Positions 33,933 through 42,702 of a stretch of 64,000 bases of DNA are shown here, in pieces (positions within the stretch are counted from its first letter, which is position 1; every line of letters begins with the position of its first letter). The notes beneath the pieces were generated by a model that was given only the letters and a program-made list of their open reading frames with translations, did not search any database and had not been told where the DNA came from. A program made the translations under genes and the position numbers. The stretch spans positions 1,364,001 to 1,428,000 of the forward strand of contig CAVUQC010000007.1 in NCBI GenBank assembly GCA_963743575.1. Direction: 5' to 3'. Source of the stretch: DASUPK01 sp963743575. GTDB lineage: Bacteria > Actinomycetota > Thermoleophilia > Solirubrobacterales > 70-9.

Positions 33933-34663
33933 ACCCCGAGCGCAGCACTCAGCCCTAGCATCGTCCCGGCGCCGGCCAGCGTGCCGACGAGCCCGCGGGC
34001 GGTGCCCGGCGCGCGCAGGGCGCGGGGCCCGAGGTCGGATACCACCAGCGCCAGCATCGCGCCGGCCGCGAAGCCGAACGAATAGGGCAGCAGGTTCTTG
34101 AACGTGTTCACCAGCAGGTAGGCGATGGCCGCACCGACCGGCTGCGGGACGCTAGTCAGTACCGCGGCCCAGAACTGCTGGCTCCGGCTGTACCCCGCTT
34201 CGGCCATCGGAATGGCGACGCTGGTTCCCTCCGGGACGTTCTGAAGCCCGATCGCGAGGATGACGAAGAGGCTGAGCCCGGAGACGTCGGAGGCGTACGC
34301 CGTTCCGATCGAGAAGCCCTCCGGCAGGCTGTGCACGAGCAGCACCAGGAAGACGAGCACGGAGAACCTGGCCCCCGGCCCAGTTCGCCCGCCGAAGTGG
34401 ACGTCGTGGTGGCTCAGCGCCACACGCGTCACGCCGAGAAACAGCACTCCCGTGGCCACCCCGGCCAGAACCGCCCCCGCGGACCCCTCGTCGAAGCCGG
34501 GCTTGAGCAGGCCAACGATCGATGCGACCGTCATCGCGCCGGCGGCCAGGCCGTACAGGGCCGGCTGCCAGACGGACGCGCGGCCGCCTAGCCAGAAGAC
34601 CGGCACCGCTCCCAGGCCGGTTGCGAGCGCCGTCGCCGAGGCTGCGAGCAGCAGGATCAGCAC
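33929..34663 (-). CDS. ZIP family divalent metal transporter
   Basis: The product (about 244 residues) is a multi-pass membrane protein with ZIP signatures: TALATGLGAVPV in the first helix, a histidine-bearing loop with SHHDVHFGG, HSLPEGFSIGTA and QNVPEGTSVAIP, whose His/Glu/Asn residues line the metal site in the family. It imports Zn2+ or related metals. The start is uncertain: GTG at 34663 begins directly at the first helix, while ATG at 34717 adds a basic lead but overlaps the start codon of the divergent glycosyltransferase gene. Confidence 0.87.
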   Translation of the reverse strand: MLILLLAASATALATGLGAVPVFWLGGRASVWQPALYGLAAGAMTVASIVGLLKPGFDEGSAGAVLAGVATGVLFLGVTRVALSHHDVHFGGRTGPGARFSVLVFLVLLVHSLPEGFSIGTAYASDVSGLSLFVILAIGLQNVPEGTSVAIPMAEAGYSRSQQFWAAVLTSVPQPVGAAIAYLLVNTFKNLLPYSFGFAAGAMLALVVSDLGPRALRAPGTARGLVGTLAGAGTMLGLSAALGV

Positions 34664-34702
34664 CAGATGAGCGTAAGCGCTGGTGCGGAGGGCCCAAGGC
34701 CG

Positions 34703-34708
34703 TAGGGT
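34703..34708 (+). promoter_or_regulatory. Leaderless -10 element TAGGGT of the glycosyltransferase gene
   Basis: The hexamer ends seven bases before the ATG at 34716 and there is no Shine-Dalgarno in between. It also lies within the possible N-terminal coding part of the divergent ZIP gene, which supports the shorter ZIP start. Confidence 0.45.
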
Positions 34709-34715
34709 GCTCCTC

Positions 34716-36140
34716 ATGGCGGTACTGCAGGAGGTTCCGGTCACGGCGATCTCCACCGAGCGTTTCCGGCCTCTGCTTGGCGACGGCTACGCCGAAGTCG
34801 AGGAGGCGATCGCCAGGGCCCACGAAGTGCTTCGCGGCCGCATCGTTTGGCACGTCAACTCCACGGCCCGGGGCGGAGGCGTCGCGGAGATGCTGCACTC
34901 GCTGCTCGCCTACGGGCGCGGGTCCGGAGTCGACCTGCGCTGGCTGACAATCGGCGGAAGTCCCGAGTTCTTCAAGCTCACCAAGCGGCTGCATAACCAC
35001 CTCCACGAGGCGCCCGGCGACGACGGGCCGCTGGGGCCCGCGGAGCATGAGGTCTATGAGCGGGGTCTGATGGAGAGCGCCGCCGAGCTGACCGGTCTGG
35101 TGCGCAAAGGGGACATCGTCTACATCCATGATCCCCAGCCGGCTGGTCTCGTGCCCCACGTGAACTCAGCGGACGTCAGCGTCGTGTGGCGCTGCCACAT
35201 AGGGATCGACGAGCCTGGCCGCTACGCGCATGAGGCTTGGGACTTCCTGCGCCCGTACGTCCAGGATGCCGACGCCTACATTTTCTCGCGCAAGCAATTC
35301 GCCTGGGAGGGTCTCGAAGAGGACCGAACCTGGATAGTCCCGCCCTCCATCGACATCTTCTCGCCGAAGAACCAGGACCTGGAGCCGGATGCTGTCGACT
35401 CGATCCTGGCGGTCATCGGCGCCCGCGCCGGAGATCACTTCTCGAAGGCGATGTTCCAGCACCTGGACGGAAGCAGGGCCCGCGTCGACCGTCATGCGGA
35501 TATCGACCAGGACGCACCCGTCCCGGACGATGCGCCGCTGATCACCCAGGTGTCCCGGTGGGATCGGCTCAAGGACCCTGTGGGAGTCCTCCGCTGCTTC
35601 ACCGAGCATGTCCGGAATCAGTCTGCGCACCTCATGCTCGTCGGCCCGTCGGTCGCTGGGGTTTCAGACGATCCCGAGGGGGCCGAGGTGCTCGCCGAGG
35701 TTCGGGCCGCACGGGAGGCCCTTGTTCCGGAGGTTCGTCAGCGCGTTCACCTCGCCACGCTGCCGATGGACGATGTCGCGGAGAACGCCGCGATGGTCAA
35801 CGCGATCCAGCGCCGCTCGGATGTCGTGCTGCAGAAGAGCCTCGCCGAGGGGTTCGGCCTGACCGTCGCCGAGGCGATGTGGAAGTCCAAGCCCGTGATT
35901 GGTGGCGCGGTCGGCGGCATCCAGGATCAGATCGAGGACGGCGTCTCAGGTGTCCTCGTCGACCCGTCGGACCTGGCGGCGGTCGGGGCCGCAATAGACC
36001 GCCTGCTCGAGGATCCGGACCAGAGAGCCAGGATGGGGGAGGCGGCGCGTCAGCGGGTGATCGACCAGTTCCTGGGCACGAGGCATCTCATCCAGTACCT
36101 CGGCCTGTTGGCCGGGATGCTCGATGACAACGAGAACTAG
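34716..36140 (+). CDS. GT4 glycosyltransferase, trehalose synthase (TreT)-like
   Basis: The 474-residue GT-B enzyme has NSTARGGGVAEMLHSLLAY near the N-terminus, VWRCHIGID for the acceptor side, VSRWDRLKDP and the retaining E-x7-E motif in EGFGLTVAEAMW. These are the features of trehalose glycosyltransferring synthase, which makes trehalose from NDP-glucose and glucose. The N-terminal about 20 residues are an extra lead. It would supply a compatible solute in the cytoplasm. Close GT4 enzymes with other acceptors cannot be excluded. Confidence 0.87.
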   Translation: MAVLQEVPVTAISTERFRPLLGDGYAEVEEAIARAHEVLRGRIVWHVNSTARGGGVAEMLHSLLAYGRGSGVDLRWLTIGGSPEFFKLTKRLHNHLHEAPGDDGPLGPAEHEVYERGLMESAAELTGLVRKGDIVYIHDPQPAGLVPHVNSADVSVVWRCHIGIDEPGRYAHEAWDFLRPYVQDADAYIFSRKQFAWEGLEEDRTWIVPPSIDIFSPKNQDLEPDAVDSILAVIGARAGDHFSKAMFQHLDGSRARVDRHADIDQDAPVPDDAPLITQVSRWDRLKDPVGVLRCFTEHVRNQSAHLMLVGPSVAGVSDDPEGAEVLAEVRAAREALVPEVRQRVHLATLPMDDVAENAAMVNAIQRRSDVVLQKSLAEGFGLTVAEAMWKSKPVIGGAVGGIQDQIEDGVSGVLVDPSDLAAVGAAIDRLLEDPDQRARMGEAARQRVIDQFLGTRHLIQYLGLLAGMLDDNEN

Positions 36141-36400
36141 CCCGCGGGGCGCTGGCGCTTCCAGCCCCGGAAGGCGTCCAGCAGTTCCTCGCGAGCGCCC
36201 GGGTCGATGTCGTCCTCGGTGAGGCGGCCGCTCGCCTCGATCACCAGCCGCATCTGCTCCACGTAGGCGGTGCAGTGATCGCAGCCGCTGATGTGCGCGC
36301 GGAAGCGGCGGCGCTCCGAGCGCGACAGGCTGCCGTCGAAGTAAGCGGTGACCAGCTCAACGAGCTCCTGGCAGGGCATCTCACGTGTGAAGAGGCTCAT
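36137..36400 (-). CDS. Zinc-finger anti-sigma factor
   Basis: The 87-residue protein has a ZAS-type domain: an N-terminal CQELVELVTAYFDGSLS and the zinc motif HISGCDHC (His-x3-Cys-x2-Cys), with Cys10 upstream. It lacks a membrane segment, so it is a soluble anti-sigma factor. It overlaps the ECF sigma gene by ATGA and should bind and restrain that sigma factor, perhaps with redox control through the zinc site. Its stop shares CTAG with the convergent glycosyltransferase gene. Confidence 0.9.
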   Translation of the reverse strand: MSLFTREMPCQELVELVTAYFDGSLSRSERRRFRAHISGCDHCTAYVEQMRLVIEASGRLTEDDIDPGAREELLDAFRGWKRQRPAG

Positions 36401-37029
36401 GTCGCGACCCCCGGGTCCAGATACATCTCGAGCGCAGCGCGGACCTTCGACCGCGCCCGGTGCAGCAGGACGCGCTGGTTTCCATCCGTGATCTCGAGCG
36501 CCTCGGCGACCTCCATCGGGGTCCAGCCCTCGACGTCTCGCAGCCGGATCACCTCGCGCTGTGCCTCGGGCAGGTCCTCGATCGCCATCTGGATCACGCC
36601 GAGCGTCTCACGCGCCAGCACCCTGTCCTCAGGCCAGGCGCGAGGAGGCGCCGCCCAGGCGCCGGGGTGCGGAGAGTCGGGGCCGAGGAACCGATCGGGA
36701 TCGACCGCGGGCTCGTCGTCCTCTCCGGCGCCGGCCAGAGATGAGAACGGGACCATGCGCCCGTCGCGCTGACCCCTGGTCTTGGCGCGGTTGGTGAGGA
36801 TCCGGAAGAGCCAGGTCTTCAGGCTCGATCGGCCCTCGAAGCGGTCGATTCCGTTGAGCACGGCGAGCCAGGTTTCCTGCACGACCTCCTCGGCCGTGGC
36901 GGGGTCACGCACGAACATCTGGGCCACTCGCAACATCGTGGCTCCGTAATCGTCGATCAGCTCCGCGAAGGCCGCTTCGTCGCCATCGCGGAGTCGCTGG
37001 ACCAGTTCCTGTTCATGGGATTCAGTCAT
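36397..37029 (-). CDS. ECF RNA polymerase sigma factor
   Basis: The 210-residue sigma factor has sigma-2 (about 25-95, with DPATAEEVVQETWLAVLNGIDRFEG and FRILTNRAKTRG) and sigma-4 (about 145-200, with LPEAQREVIRLRDVEGWTPMEVAEAL and the recognition helix). A linker of about 45 residues rich in Pro/Gly/Asp is longer than usual. It is cotranscribed with the anti-sigma gene. Confidence 0.94.
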   Translation of the reverse strand: MTESHEQELVQRLRDGDEAAFAELIDDYGATMLRVAQMFVRDPATAEEVVQETWLAVLNGIDRFEGRSSLKTWLFRILTNRAKTRGQRDGRMVPFSSLAGAGEDDEPAVDPDRFLGPDSPHPGAWAAPPRAWPEDRVLARETLGVIQMAIEDLPEAQREVIRLRDVEGWTPMEVAEALEITDGNQRVLLHRARSKVRAALEMYLDPGVAT

Positions 37030-37099
37030 CCGGCGGCCCGTACGGTTACATGCTTTGGCGTCCGCCGCCGCTCACCGGCCTCGGTGGAATACTCGCGGC

Positions 37100-37735
37100 G
37101 TGCCGAACCGGAGCGATGCCCCCGCAGCGCCGCACCCCAGCACTCCTCAGGAGGCGCTCGAGCTGCTCGTGGAGGGCAACAGGCGCCACCAGGACGGGCG
37201 CCTGGAGCTGCACGACCACTCGCCCGTCGCCCATGAGCGGGCCGAACGCCAGATGCCGTTTGCGGCGATCGTCAGCTGCGCCGACTCGCGCGTCTCGCCG
37301 ACCCTGATCTTCGACGTCGACCGCGGCAACATCTTCTCGTCCAAGGTCGCCGGCAACGTGATCGACACCGGGACCCTCGGCAGCACCGAGTTCGCGGTCA
37401 AGGTGCTCGGCGTGAAGCTGGTGATGGTCCTCGGGCACAGCAACTGCGGTGCCGTGACCGCGGCGATTGATGCGGCGAACGGCATGGCCAGCTTTCCACC
37501 GGGCGAATACGGGGCCATCGGCAGCCTCGTGGACCGGATCGTTCCGGCGATCGAGGCGGTGCCCCCTGCCGAGCGCACCGTCCCTACGTGCGTCGGCGCG
37601 AACGCGGTCGCCCAGGCGGCCGACATCGCCTCGCGTGGCCCGATCCTCAAGCAGGCGGTCGAGGCGGGTGCGATTGAGGTCGTCGCAGGCGTTTACGACC
37701 TCGAGACCGGCAGGGTCTCCTTAGCCGGCGATTAG
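37100..37735 (+). CDS. Beta-carbonic anhydrase
   Basis: The 211-residue enzyme has the zinc ligands Cys60 (SCADSR, with the Asp62-Arg64 dyad), His113 and Cys116 (LGHSNCGA). It interconverts CO2 and bicarbonate in the cytoplasm. A longer frame begins at 37055, but AATACT ends six bases before the GTG at 37100, as at the leaderless genes of this window, so that GTG is used. The residues before about 15 are Pro/Ala-rich. Confidence 0.92.
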   Translation: MPNRSDAPAAPHPSTPQEALELLVEGNRRHQDGRLELHDHSPVAHERAERQMPFAAIVSCADSRVSPTLIFDVDRGNIFSSKVAGNVIDTGTLGSTEFAVKVLGVKLVMVLGHSNCGAVTAAIDAANGMASFPPGEYGAIGSLVDRIVPAIEAVPPAERTVPTCVGANAVAQAADIASRGPILKQAVEAGAIEVVAGVYDLETGRVSLAGD

Positions 37736-37768
37736 CCCCGCTTCAGGCGGCGGGGAGACTCTCGGGAC

Positions 37769-38638
37769 ATGCGCGATGCCTACGAGGGTGGTCCCGTGCG
37801 GTTCGTTGTGCTGCTGGCCTCGATCGCGATCCTGGTCGTGATCGGCGTGAAGACCGTCCACGGGACCGAGGGGGCGTCGGCCAGCCGAGCGGCCGGGCAC
37901 GGAATGCCCGGCCACATCGTCGCGATCGCCGTCCGGCGGCCGATCCCCCGTACGGTGCGACGTCAGGTTGCCCTCCCGCAAGTTCGGGGGTCGGCGGCAA
38001 TCCGGGTCGCCGGTGCGACCTACCTCCTCGGAGGGGTGCACCGCGGTGCAGATGGCCGTCGCCGGCCGGTGGCATCGGTGCTGAGAACGGTTGGGAGAGG
38101 TGCGCCGACGCGTGTCGCCAAGCTGCCGATGCCGGTGAGCGGAGCCGCAGCAGCCGTGGTCGGCGACAGGCTCTACGCGATCGGTGGACGCCTCGCTAGC
38201 GGCAAGCTCTCGCGCGAGGTCCAGGAGTACGACGTCGCGACGGAGCGCTCGGTGATCGCGGCGCGGCTCCCGAAAGCGCTCCGCCATACGAGCGCTCTCA
38301 CCCTCGACAGCTACGTCTACGTGCTCGGCGGCGAGACCCGGTCGGGCCCGACCGCGACGATCCTTCGCTTCGATCCGTGGCGCGATGCTGTTTCGAGGGC
38401 GGGGCACCTTCCGGTCCGCGCCAGCGGAGGAGCGGCCGCGGCAACTCGACTCCGCAGGGGCTATCTGGTGGGGGCGAGGGTGCCGGGGGCGGGAAGCCTG
38501 AGCTTCGAGATCACCCTGCGGGCGCCGCTCTCGGCCGTCAGCCGATCGAAACGAGGTCGATCACGAACACCAGAGTCGCGTTCGCCGGGATCGTCGGCGG
38601 CTGGCCCTGGGGGCCGTAGGCGAGGTTCGGCGGGATGA
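37769..38638 (+). CDS. Membrane-anchored Kelch-like repeat protein
   Basis: The 289-residue product has an N-terminal hydrophobic segment (about 11-28) and Kelch-type beta-propeller motifs: ATYLLGGVHRG, DRLYAIGGRLASG, EVQEYDVATE, SYVYVLGGET and ATILRFDPW. Only four or so blades are present. The last 35 residues are Arg/Ser/Pro-rich and lie antisense to the FKBP gene over 101 bases, which suggests that the real C-terminus may be altered by a frameshift or late stop loss. It is probably an extracytoplasmic binding protein. Confidence 0.7.
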   Translation: MRDAYEGGPVRFVVLLASIAILVVIGVKTVHGTEGASASRAAGHGMPGHIVAIAVRRPIPRTVRRQVALPQVRGSAAIRVAGATYLLGGVHRGADGRRRPVASVLRTVGRGAPTRVAKLPMPVSGAAAAVVGDRLYAIGGRLASGKLSREVQEYDVATERSVIAARLPKALRHTSALTLDSYVYVLGGETRSGPTATILRFDPWRDAVSRAGHLPVRASGGAAAATRLRRGYLVGARVPGAGSLSFEITLRAPLSAVSRSKRGRSRTPESRSPGSSAAGPGGRRRGSAG

Positions 38639-39035
38639 TCAGCTCCCGGATGCCTCCTGCCTTCATCCCGGCGACTCCCTGATCCCAGCCGGGGATGACC
38701 TGGCCGCCTCCGAGCTTGAAGGAGAACGGCTGGCCGTGGTCATACGACGAGTCGAACTTGCTGCCGTTGTCGTAGAGCACTCCGACGTACTGGACGCTCA
38801 CCTGATCCCCGGATTTGGCCTCGGCGCCGGTACCCGTCTTCAGGTCCTTGACCTGGAGCTGCGTCGGAGGGGAACCGGTGGGCAGCTTGACGGTGGGCCC
38901 GTTGGGCACCGTGATGTCGGCCTTCGCGGTGCTGTTGCTGCTGGAGTCGCCACCGCCACGGCCGATCAGGATCACCGCGACGACGACGATCAGGATTCCG
39001 CCGGCGACGAGCAGCCCGATGACCCTGCGATCCAT
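38538..39035 (-). CDS. FKBP-type peptidyl-prolyl cis-trans isomerase, membrane-anchored
   Basis: The 165-residue protein has one N-terminal membrane segment (about 5-25), a Ser/Thr-rich linker and a complete FKBP domain with VSVQYVGVLYDNGSKFDSSYD, VIPGWDQGVAGMKAGG and ELIIPPNLAYG. It should help protein folding on the outer side of the membrane. TACGAT ends eight bases before the ATG, so it may be leaderless. It is convergent with the Kelch-like gene. Confidence 0.93.
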   Translation of the reverse strand: MDRRVIGLLVAGGILIVVVAVILIGRGGGDSSSNSTAKADITVPNGPTVKLPTGSPPTQLQVKDLKTGTGAEAKSGDQVSVQYVGVLYDNGSKFDSSYDHGQPFSFKLGGGQVIPGWDQGVAGMKAGGIRELIIPPNLAYGPQGQPPTIPANATLVFVIDLVSIG

Positions 39036-39058
39036 GGCGCGGGATCGTATGGGGCCGC

Positions 39059-40735
39059 TCAGGTCGGCGCGGTGCCGTTGACCGCCATCAGGCGGTCGAG
39101 GCGCTGACCGAGCTCCGAGCGCAGCGCGGCGTGACCCTGGCTCAGCACCTCGCCCGTGTTCCGGTCGACCAGATTCTGGCTCTCGTCGGGATCGCGCTGC
39201 AGGTCGTACATCTCGTACTCAGGCGCTTGCTTGCCCGACGGATCGAAGTAGAGGGCGAACTTCGCCTCGGCGGTCCGGACCGCTCGAATGCGATTGGGCT
39301 GACCAGGGACGTCCTGGAGGGCGGTCGCTGCCTGATGGTCGTCATAGGTGAAGTGGATCTCGTCCTGAACGGAATCGCTGGGGCTGGCGTGCGCGGCGAG
39401 CGCCCCCAGGTCCACGGTGGAACCGCGCAGGCGCTCGTTCTCCGGGGCGGCGTGTTTGGCGACGATCGGCGCCAGGTCGCGTCCCTTCGCCTGGCCGTCG
39501 AGGCTGGTGCCGGCGATCGTCGCGACCGTGGGCAGCAGGTCCACCAGCGAGACGAGCGCATCCGAGTGCACGGGGCGCGGGAAGAGCACGGGGTTGGAGA
39601 CAACGACCGGGATGTTGATCGTCTCCTCGTAGGCGTTGAACGCCTTCTGGCGCAGCCCGCCGTGGGAGAGGCCCATCTCGCCGTGATCGGCGCAGCGGAA
39701 CACGATGGTCCGCGAGCGGATCGAGTCGGGATCGGTGGGGTCCCCGAGCGCCGCCATCACCCGGCCGAGCTGCTCGTCGACCACACGATGGAGATGGGCG
39801 TAGAAGTTGACGTACTCGAGCTTGTCGCGCTCGTTGCGGAGTGGCCCCAGATAGGCCGCCATGCCCATCTTCATCAGCTCGTGCACGGATGGCTTGTCGC
39901 GCAGGGATTCGTCGACCGTCGGTGGCAGCTTCACGCCGAGGTCCACGAACCCGTCCTTCGCGTATCCGCCGCGCACGTGCTGCGCCGGGAAGCCGAGGAC
40001 GTCGTGCGGGTTGACCAGGGAGACGACCAGGCAGAACGGCTCCGGGAGATCTGCCTGCGCCAGCCAGCTCTCGACCTGTCGCGTGTAGACCTCATCCCAG
40101 CCGAGGCCGAGTGGCCCGGCGTTGCCGGCACCGAAGTGCTCAGCCTTGGCGTTCTCGCCGGCGTCGGGCGGCTCCCAGTCGGCGAAGCCGTAGTCGTCGC
40201 GGATGCGGTCGGCATCGGCCTGCGCCCAGCCGCCGAGCATCTCCCCTCCGGACGGATGGGTCAGGTGCCACTTGCCCTTGTAGGCAACCTCGTAGCCGCG
40301 GCTCCGCAGGACGTGCGCGAGGCTCTGGGTCTCGGGCCGCAGCTCGGGCTCTCCGCCCGATTTGGGCCCCGCCTGAGCCAGGCCCCTGCCGAAGTTCCGC
40401 AGGGCACGGCGGCGCGGAGCGTTCGGGCCGCGCAGCATCCCCGACAACTCGCCCAGCACCGCCGGCGTGTTGGCGAGGTCAGGCTTCAGGTCCGCCTGGG
40501 TGTGGGTGAGGGTGACGCCGTGCTGGGCCGGGTAGCGGCCGGTCAGCAGGGTCGCCCGGCTGGGCGAGCACATCGAGGTGTTGGTGAAGGCCTGGCGGAA
40601 GGTGAGGCTGTTCTGCTCGAGCGCGTGCTGGTTCGGCGTCAGGTCTCGCAGCCAGCCCGGGAAGTCGGGCCAGTGGCGGGGATAGCGCTGCTGATCGGTG
40701 ATCAGCAGGAGTACGTTGGGCGGTTTGGGGGCCGT
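39059..40735 (-). CDS. Type I sulfatase (formylglycine-dependent), non-canonical start
   Basis: The 558-residue arylsulfatase-like enzyme has the metal-binding start PNVLLLITDQQRYP, the C-x-P-S-R signature MCSPSRATLLTGRYP whose cysteine becomes formylglycine, the KGKWHL lysine/histidine motif and RCADHGEMG for the second metal aspartate. It cleaves sulfate esters. No signal peptide is seen. The homologous N-terminus has no ATG, GTG or TTG: the frame is closed by TAA at 40747 and the best start is ACG at 40735, six bases after AAGGG. The first ATG (40573) would remove the catalytic N-terminus. It follows the secreted-protein gene closely and is its operon partner. Confidence 0.88.
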   Translation of the reverse strand, partial: TAPKPPNVLLLITDQQRYPRHWPDFPGWLRDLTPNQHALEQNSLTFRQAFTNTSMCSPSRATLLTGRYPAQHGVTLTHTQADLKPDLANTPAVLGELSGMLRGPNAPRRRALRNFGRGLAQAGPKSGGEPELRPETQSLAHVLRSRGYEVAYKGKWHLTHPSGGEMLGGWAQADADRIRDDYGFADWEPPDAGENAKAEHFGAGNAGPLGLGWDEVYTRQVESWLAQADLPEPFCLVVSLVNPHDVLGFPAQHVRGGYAKDGFVDLGVKLPPTVDESLRDKPSVHELMKMGMAAYLGPLRNERDKLEYVNFYAHLHRVVDEQLGRVMAALGDPTDPDSIRSRTIVFRCADHGEMGLSHGGLRQKAFNAYEETINIPVVVSNPVLFPRPVHSDALVSLVDLLPTVATIAGTSLDGQAKGRDLAPIVAKHAAPENERLRGSTVDLGALAAHASPSDSVQDEIHFTYDDHQAATALQDVPGQPNRIRAVRTAEAKFALYFDPSGKQAPEYEMYDLQRDPDESQNLVDRNTGEVLSQGHAALRSELGQRLDRLMAVNGTAPT

Positions 40736-40737
40736 GG

Positions 40738-42081
40738 CTAGCCCTTACAGCCGAACTGTTTCTGGAACTGCGCCTTGCTCATGTAGGTCCCGGTCGGGTA
40801 GTAGGAACCCATTACCCGCGCCGCGGTGTTCGGCTGGTTCACGTTCCAGGAGGTCTTGTGGAAGCTGGGCGAGGGAATGATGTTCCGCGTCACCAGCGAG
40901 CCGATGTCCGGGCGGCCGGCAGCATCGCCCACCGGGTCGGCGGGAAGCCAGGCCACACCACACCGCTTGGTGGCGTTCTTGGGCCGGTTGCCCGCATGCG
41001 CGACGACCATCACATAGCGCCGTCCCTTCCGCAGCGGGAACTGTTCGTCGTATAGGCACCTGTAGGTGCCCGTGAAGGCAAGCGATTCTTCGACGCACAT
41101 GTCCCACTCGCGCAGCTGCCCGCCGCCCATGCGCTTCTCGCCCGAGTCGGTGTGTGGCGTCTTCGGCATCTTGCCGCGGACGACCAGCACCTGGCCGAAG
41201 GCGAAGCTGTAGGTACCGACCATGTAGCGGGCGTCGAGGTTGTTGTAAAAGGTGCCAACGGGGGTGTAGTCCGCGGCCGCGTGCTCGGCGGGGGTCTTGT
41301 AGGAACTCAGCGTGTAGCTCAAGCTGAAGAACTTCTCGAAGGAGAAATCCGGAGTTGCCGGGTTCGTAGCGGGGTCCTTGCCGGGCCAGTTGACGTAGTT
41401 GTTGTAGACGGGGAGCGCCAGGTTCTGGCTCTGGTAGGAGTGATTGGAGTTGAGTGCGTCGCACATCGCCTGGCCCTTCAGGACGGTGCCGTCGGCCAGC
41501 CGCAGCGCGGGAGTGGGGAGTGGTTCTCCGCCTCGCCGGTTCCGTCCCTTGTCGTGCACGTAGACCCGGTAGAGGATGTCCTGGTAGGAGCCGCCCGTCG
41601 GATCGGATTGCGCGTAGAGGGTGTTGCGCGCCGGCTGCGTGGGAGCGGGCTGGCTCAGCACGGTGAGCGTGTAGTTGCGCTTCCTGACGTCGCGGCGGTG
41701 GCCCTTGATGAATGGGTTGGTCGAGCCCTTGTCCGGCTTCGTCAGGTAGTCGGACACCGTGTTCGTCGCGGTGCCGTTGTTGACGTAGGCGGTCATCGAC
41801 TGGAAGCGCGAGTGCGTGAACTTGCCGTGCAGGATCACCGCGGCGCCGGGGGGCGTCGCGAACTTCGCGCCCCAGTAGGTGATCTCCTGACCCGGGAATC
41901 CCTGGTTGGTCCTCGGGTCGACGTTGGTGAACGGGCCAGTCCAGAAGCAGCTCGCCACCGGCAGGTTGTTGGGGTTGTATCCGGTCGGAACGGCGGCCGC
42001 ACCAGCCTGGCCGGCGGTCGCCGCGCCGGTCGCGAGGGTCGCCGCGGTCACGGCGGCGATCATCAGGGCGCGCGGGCGCAT
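40738..42081 (-). CDS. Large secreted protein, unknown function
   Basis: The 447-residue product has a signal peptide (about 1-29, ending TAGQAGAAA) and a long beta-rich exported domain with several cysteines (SCFWTG, AMCDAL, MCVEES, YRCLYD, KRCGVA and FGCKG at the end). I do not recognise a family. It starts in an ATGA overlap with the tetR gene and is followed two bases later by the sulfatase frame, so these three belong together. A role in binding or presenting a sulfated substrate would fit but is inference. Confidence 0.75.
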   Translation of the reverse strand: MRPRALMIAAVTAATLATGAATAGQAGAAAVPTGYNPNNLPVASCFWTGPFTNVDPRTNQGFPGQEITYWGAKFATPPGAAVILHGKFTHSRFQSMTAYVNNGTATNTVSDYLTKPDKGSTNPFIKGHRRDVRKRNYTLTVLSQPAPTQPARNTLYAQSDPTGGSYQDILYRVYVHDKGRNRRGGEPLPTPALRLADGTVLKGQAMCDALNSNHSYQSQNLALPVYNNYVNWPGKDPATNPATPDFSFEKFFSLSYTLSSYKTPAEHAAADYTPVGTFYNNLDARYMVGTYSFAFGQVLVVRGKMPKTPHTDSGEKRMGGGQLREWDMCVEESLAFTGTYRCLYDEQFPLRKGRRYVMVVAHAGNRPKNATKRCGVAWLPADPVGDAAGRPDIGSLVTRNIIPSPSFHKTSWNVNQPNTAARVMGSYYPTGTYMSKAQFQKQFGCKG

Positions 42082-42694
42082 CAGTGCCGGATCACCAGCG
42101 CGTCCGCGCCGGCCGCGTTGTTCATCGCCGACATCAGAGTCCCGCTGACCAGCTCCAGGACCTGCTCGCGGGGGATCTCCTGCTCGACCGACGATTCGAT
42201 CACCGTCTCCACGTAGGAGAGGAAGCCGTCCAGCGCGATCCGGACCAGCGGGGGCGCGGCGGCGGTCCCGAGCTGGTTGAGGGCGATGTTGCCGATCACC
42301 CGCTCGCGGTAGCTGCGGGCGATCTCGAGCAGCGTCGGGTCCACGGTGCCGCGGCCCTGGCGATAGAGCTGCCAGGCGTCCGTCGGCTCGGAGGCATGGT
42401 CGATCATGCGGTTCAGGTTGGAGGCGAGGCGCTCGCCGAGGGGCACGCCGGGATCGGTCACCCAGCCGCTCGAGAGCTGCTCTCCGGCCCGGTGCACCGA
42501 CGCCTCGAGCAGCTGCTGCCGCCCGCCGGGGAAGTAGTGGTAGACGAGGTTGCGGGTCACGCCGGCGCGGTTGGCCACCGCCTCGAAGGCGAGATTCTCG
42601 TAGCCGTCGCGCGCGGCGATCGCCAGCGCGCAGTCGATCAGCTGGTCGCGGCGCTCGGCCGGCGGCAGACGTCGCGGGGGGAGCTCACCTCCAT
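42081..42694 (-). CDS. TetR family regulator, apparent frameshift near the start
   Basis: The product has the TetR helix-turn-helix: RRDQLIDCALAIAARDGYEN, then VANRAGVTRNLVYHYFPGG, and a helical C-terminal ligand domain. The homologous frame has no ATG/GTG/TTG before VAN (42578), which lies inside the DNA-binding domain. An ATG at 42694 is perfectly placed after a promoter, but is one frame off; a single extra C in the run of six C (forward G, 42676-42681) would join it to the HTH frame. The gene is thus either frameshifted, wrongly read at a homopolymer, or started at another codon. It is coupled to the downstream gene by ATGA. Confidence 0.78.
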
Positions 42695-42702
42695 CGAGGC
42701 GG

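Noticed and set aside
39131..40741. Plus-strand open frame of about 536 codons opposite the sulfatase
   Set aside because: The sulfatase on the minus strand has every active-site motif; the plus frame is Arg/Val/Gly-rich noise.
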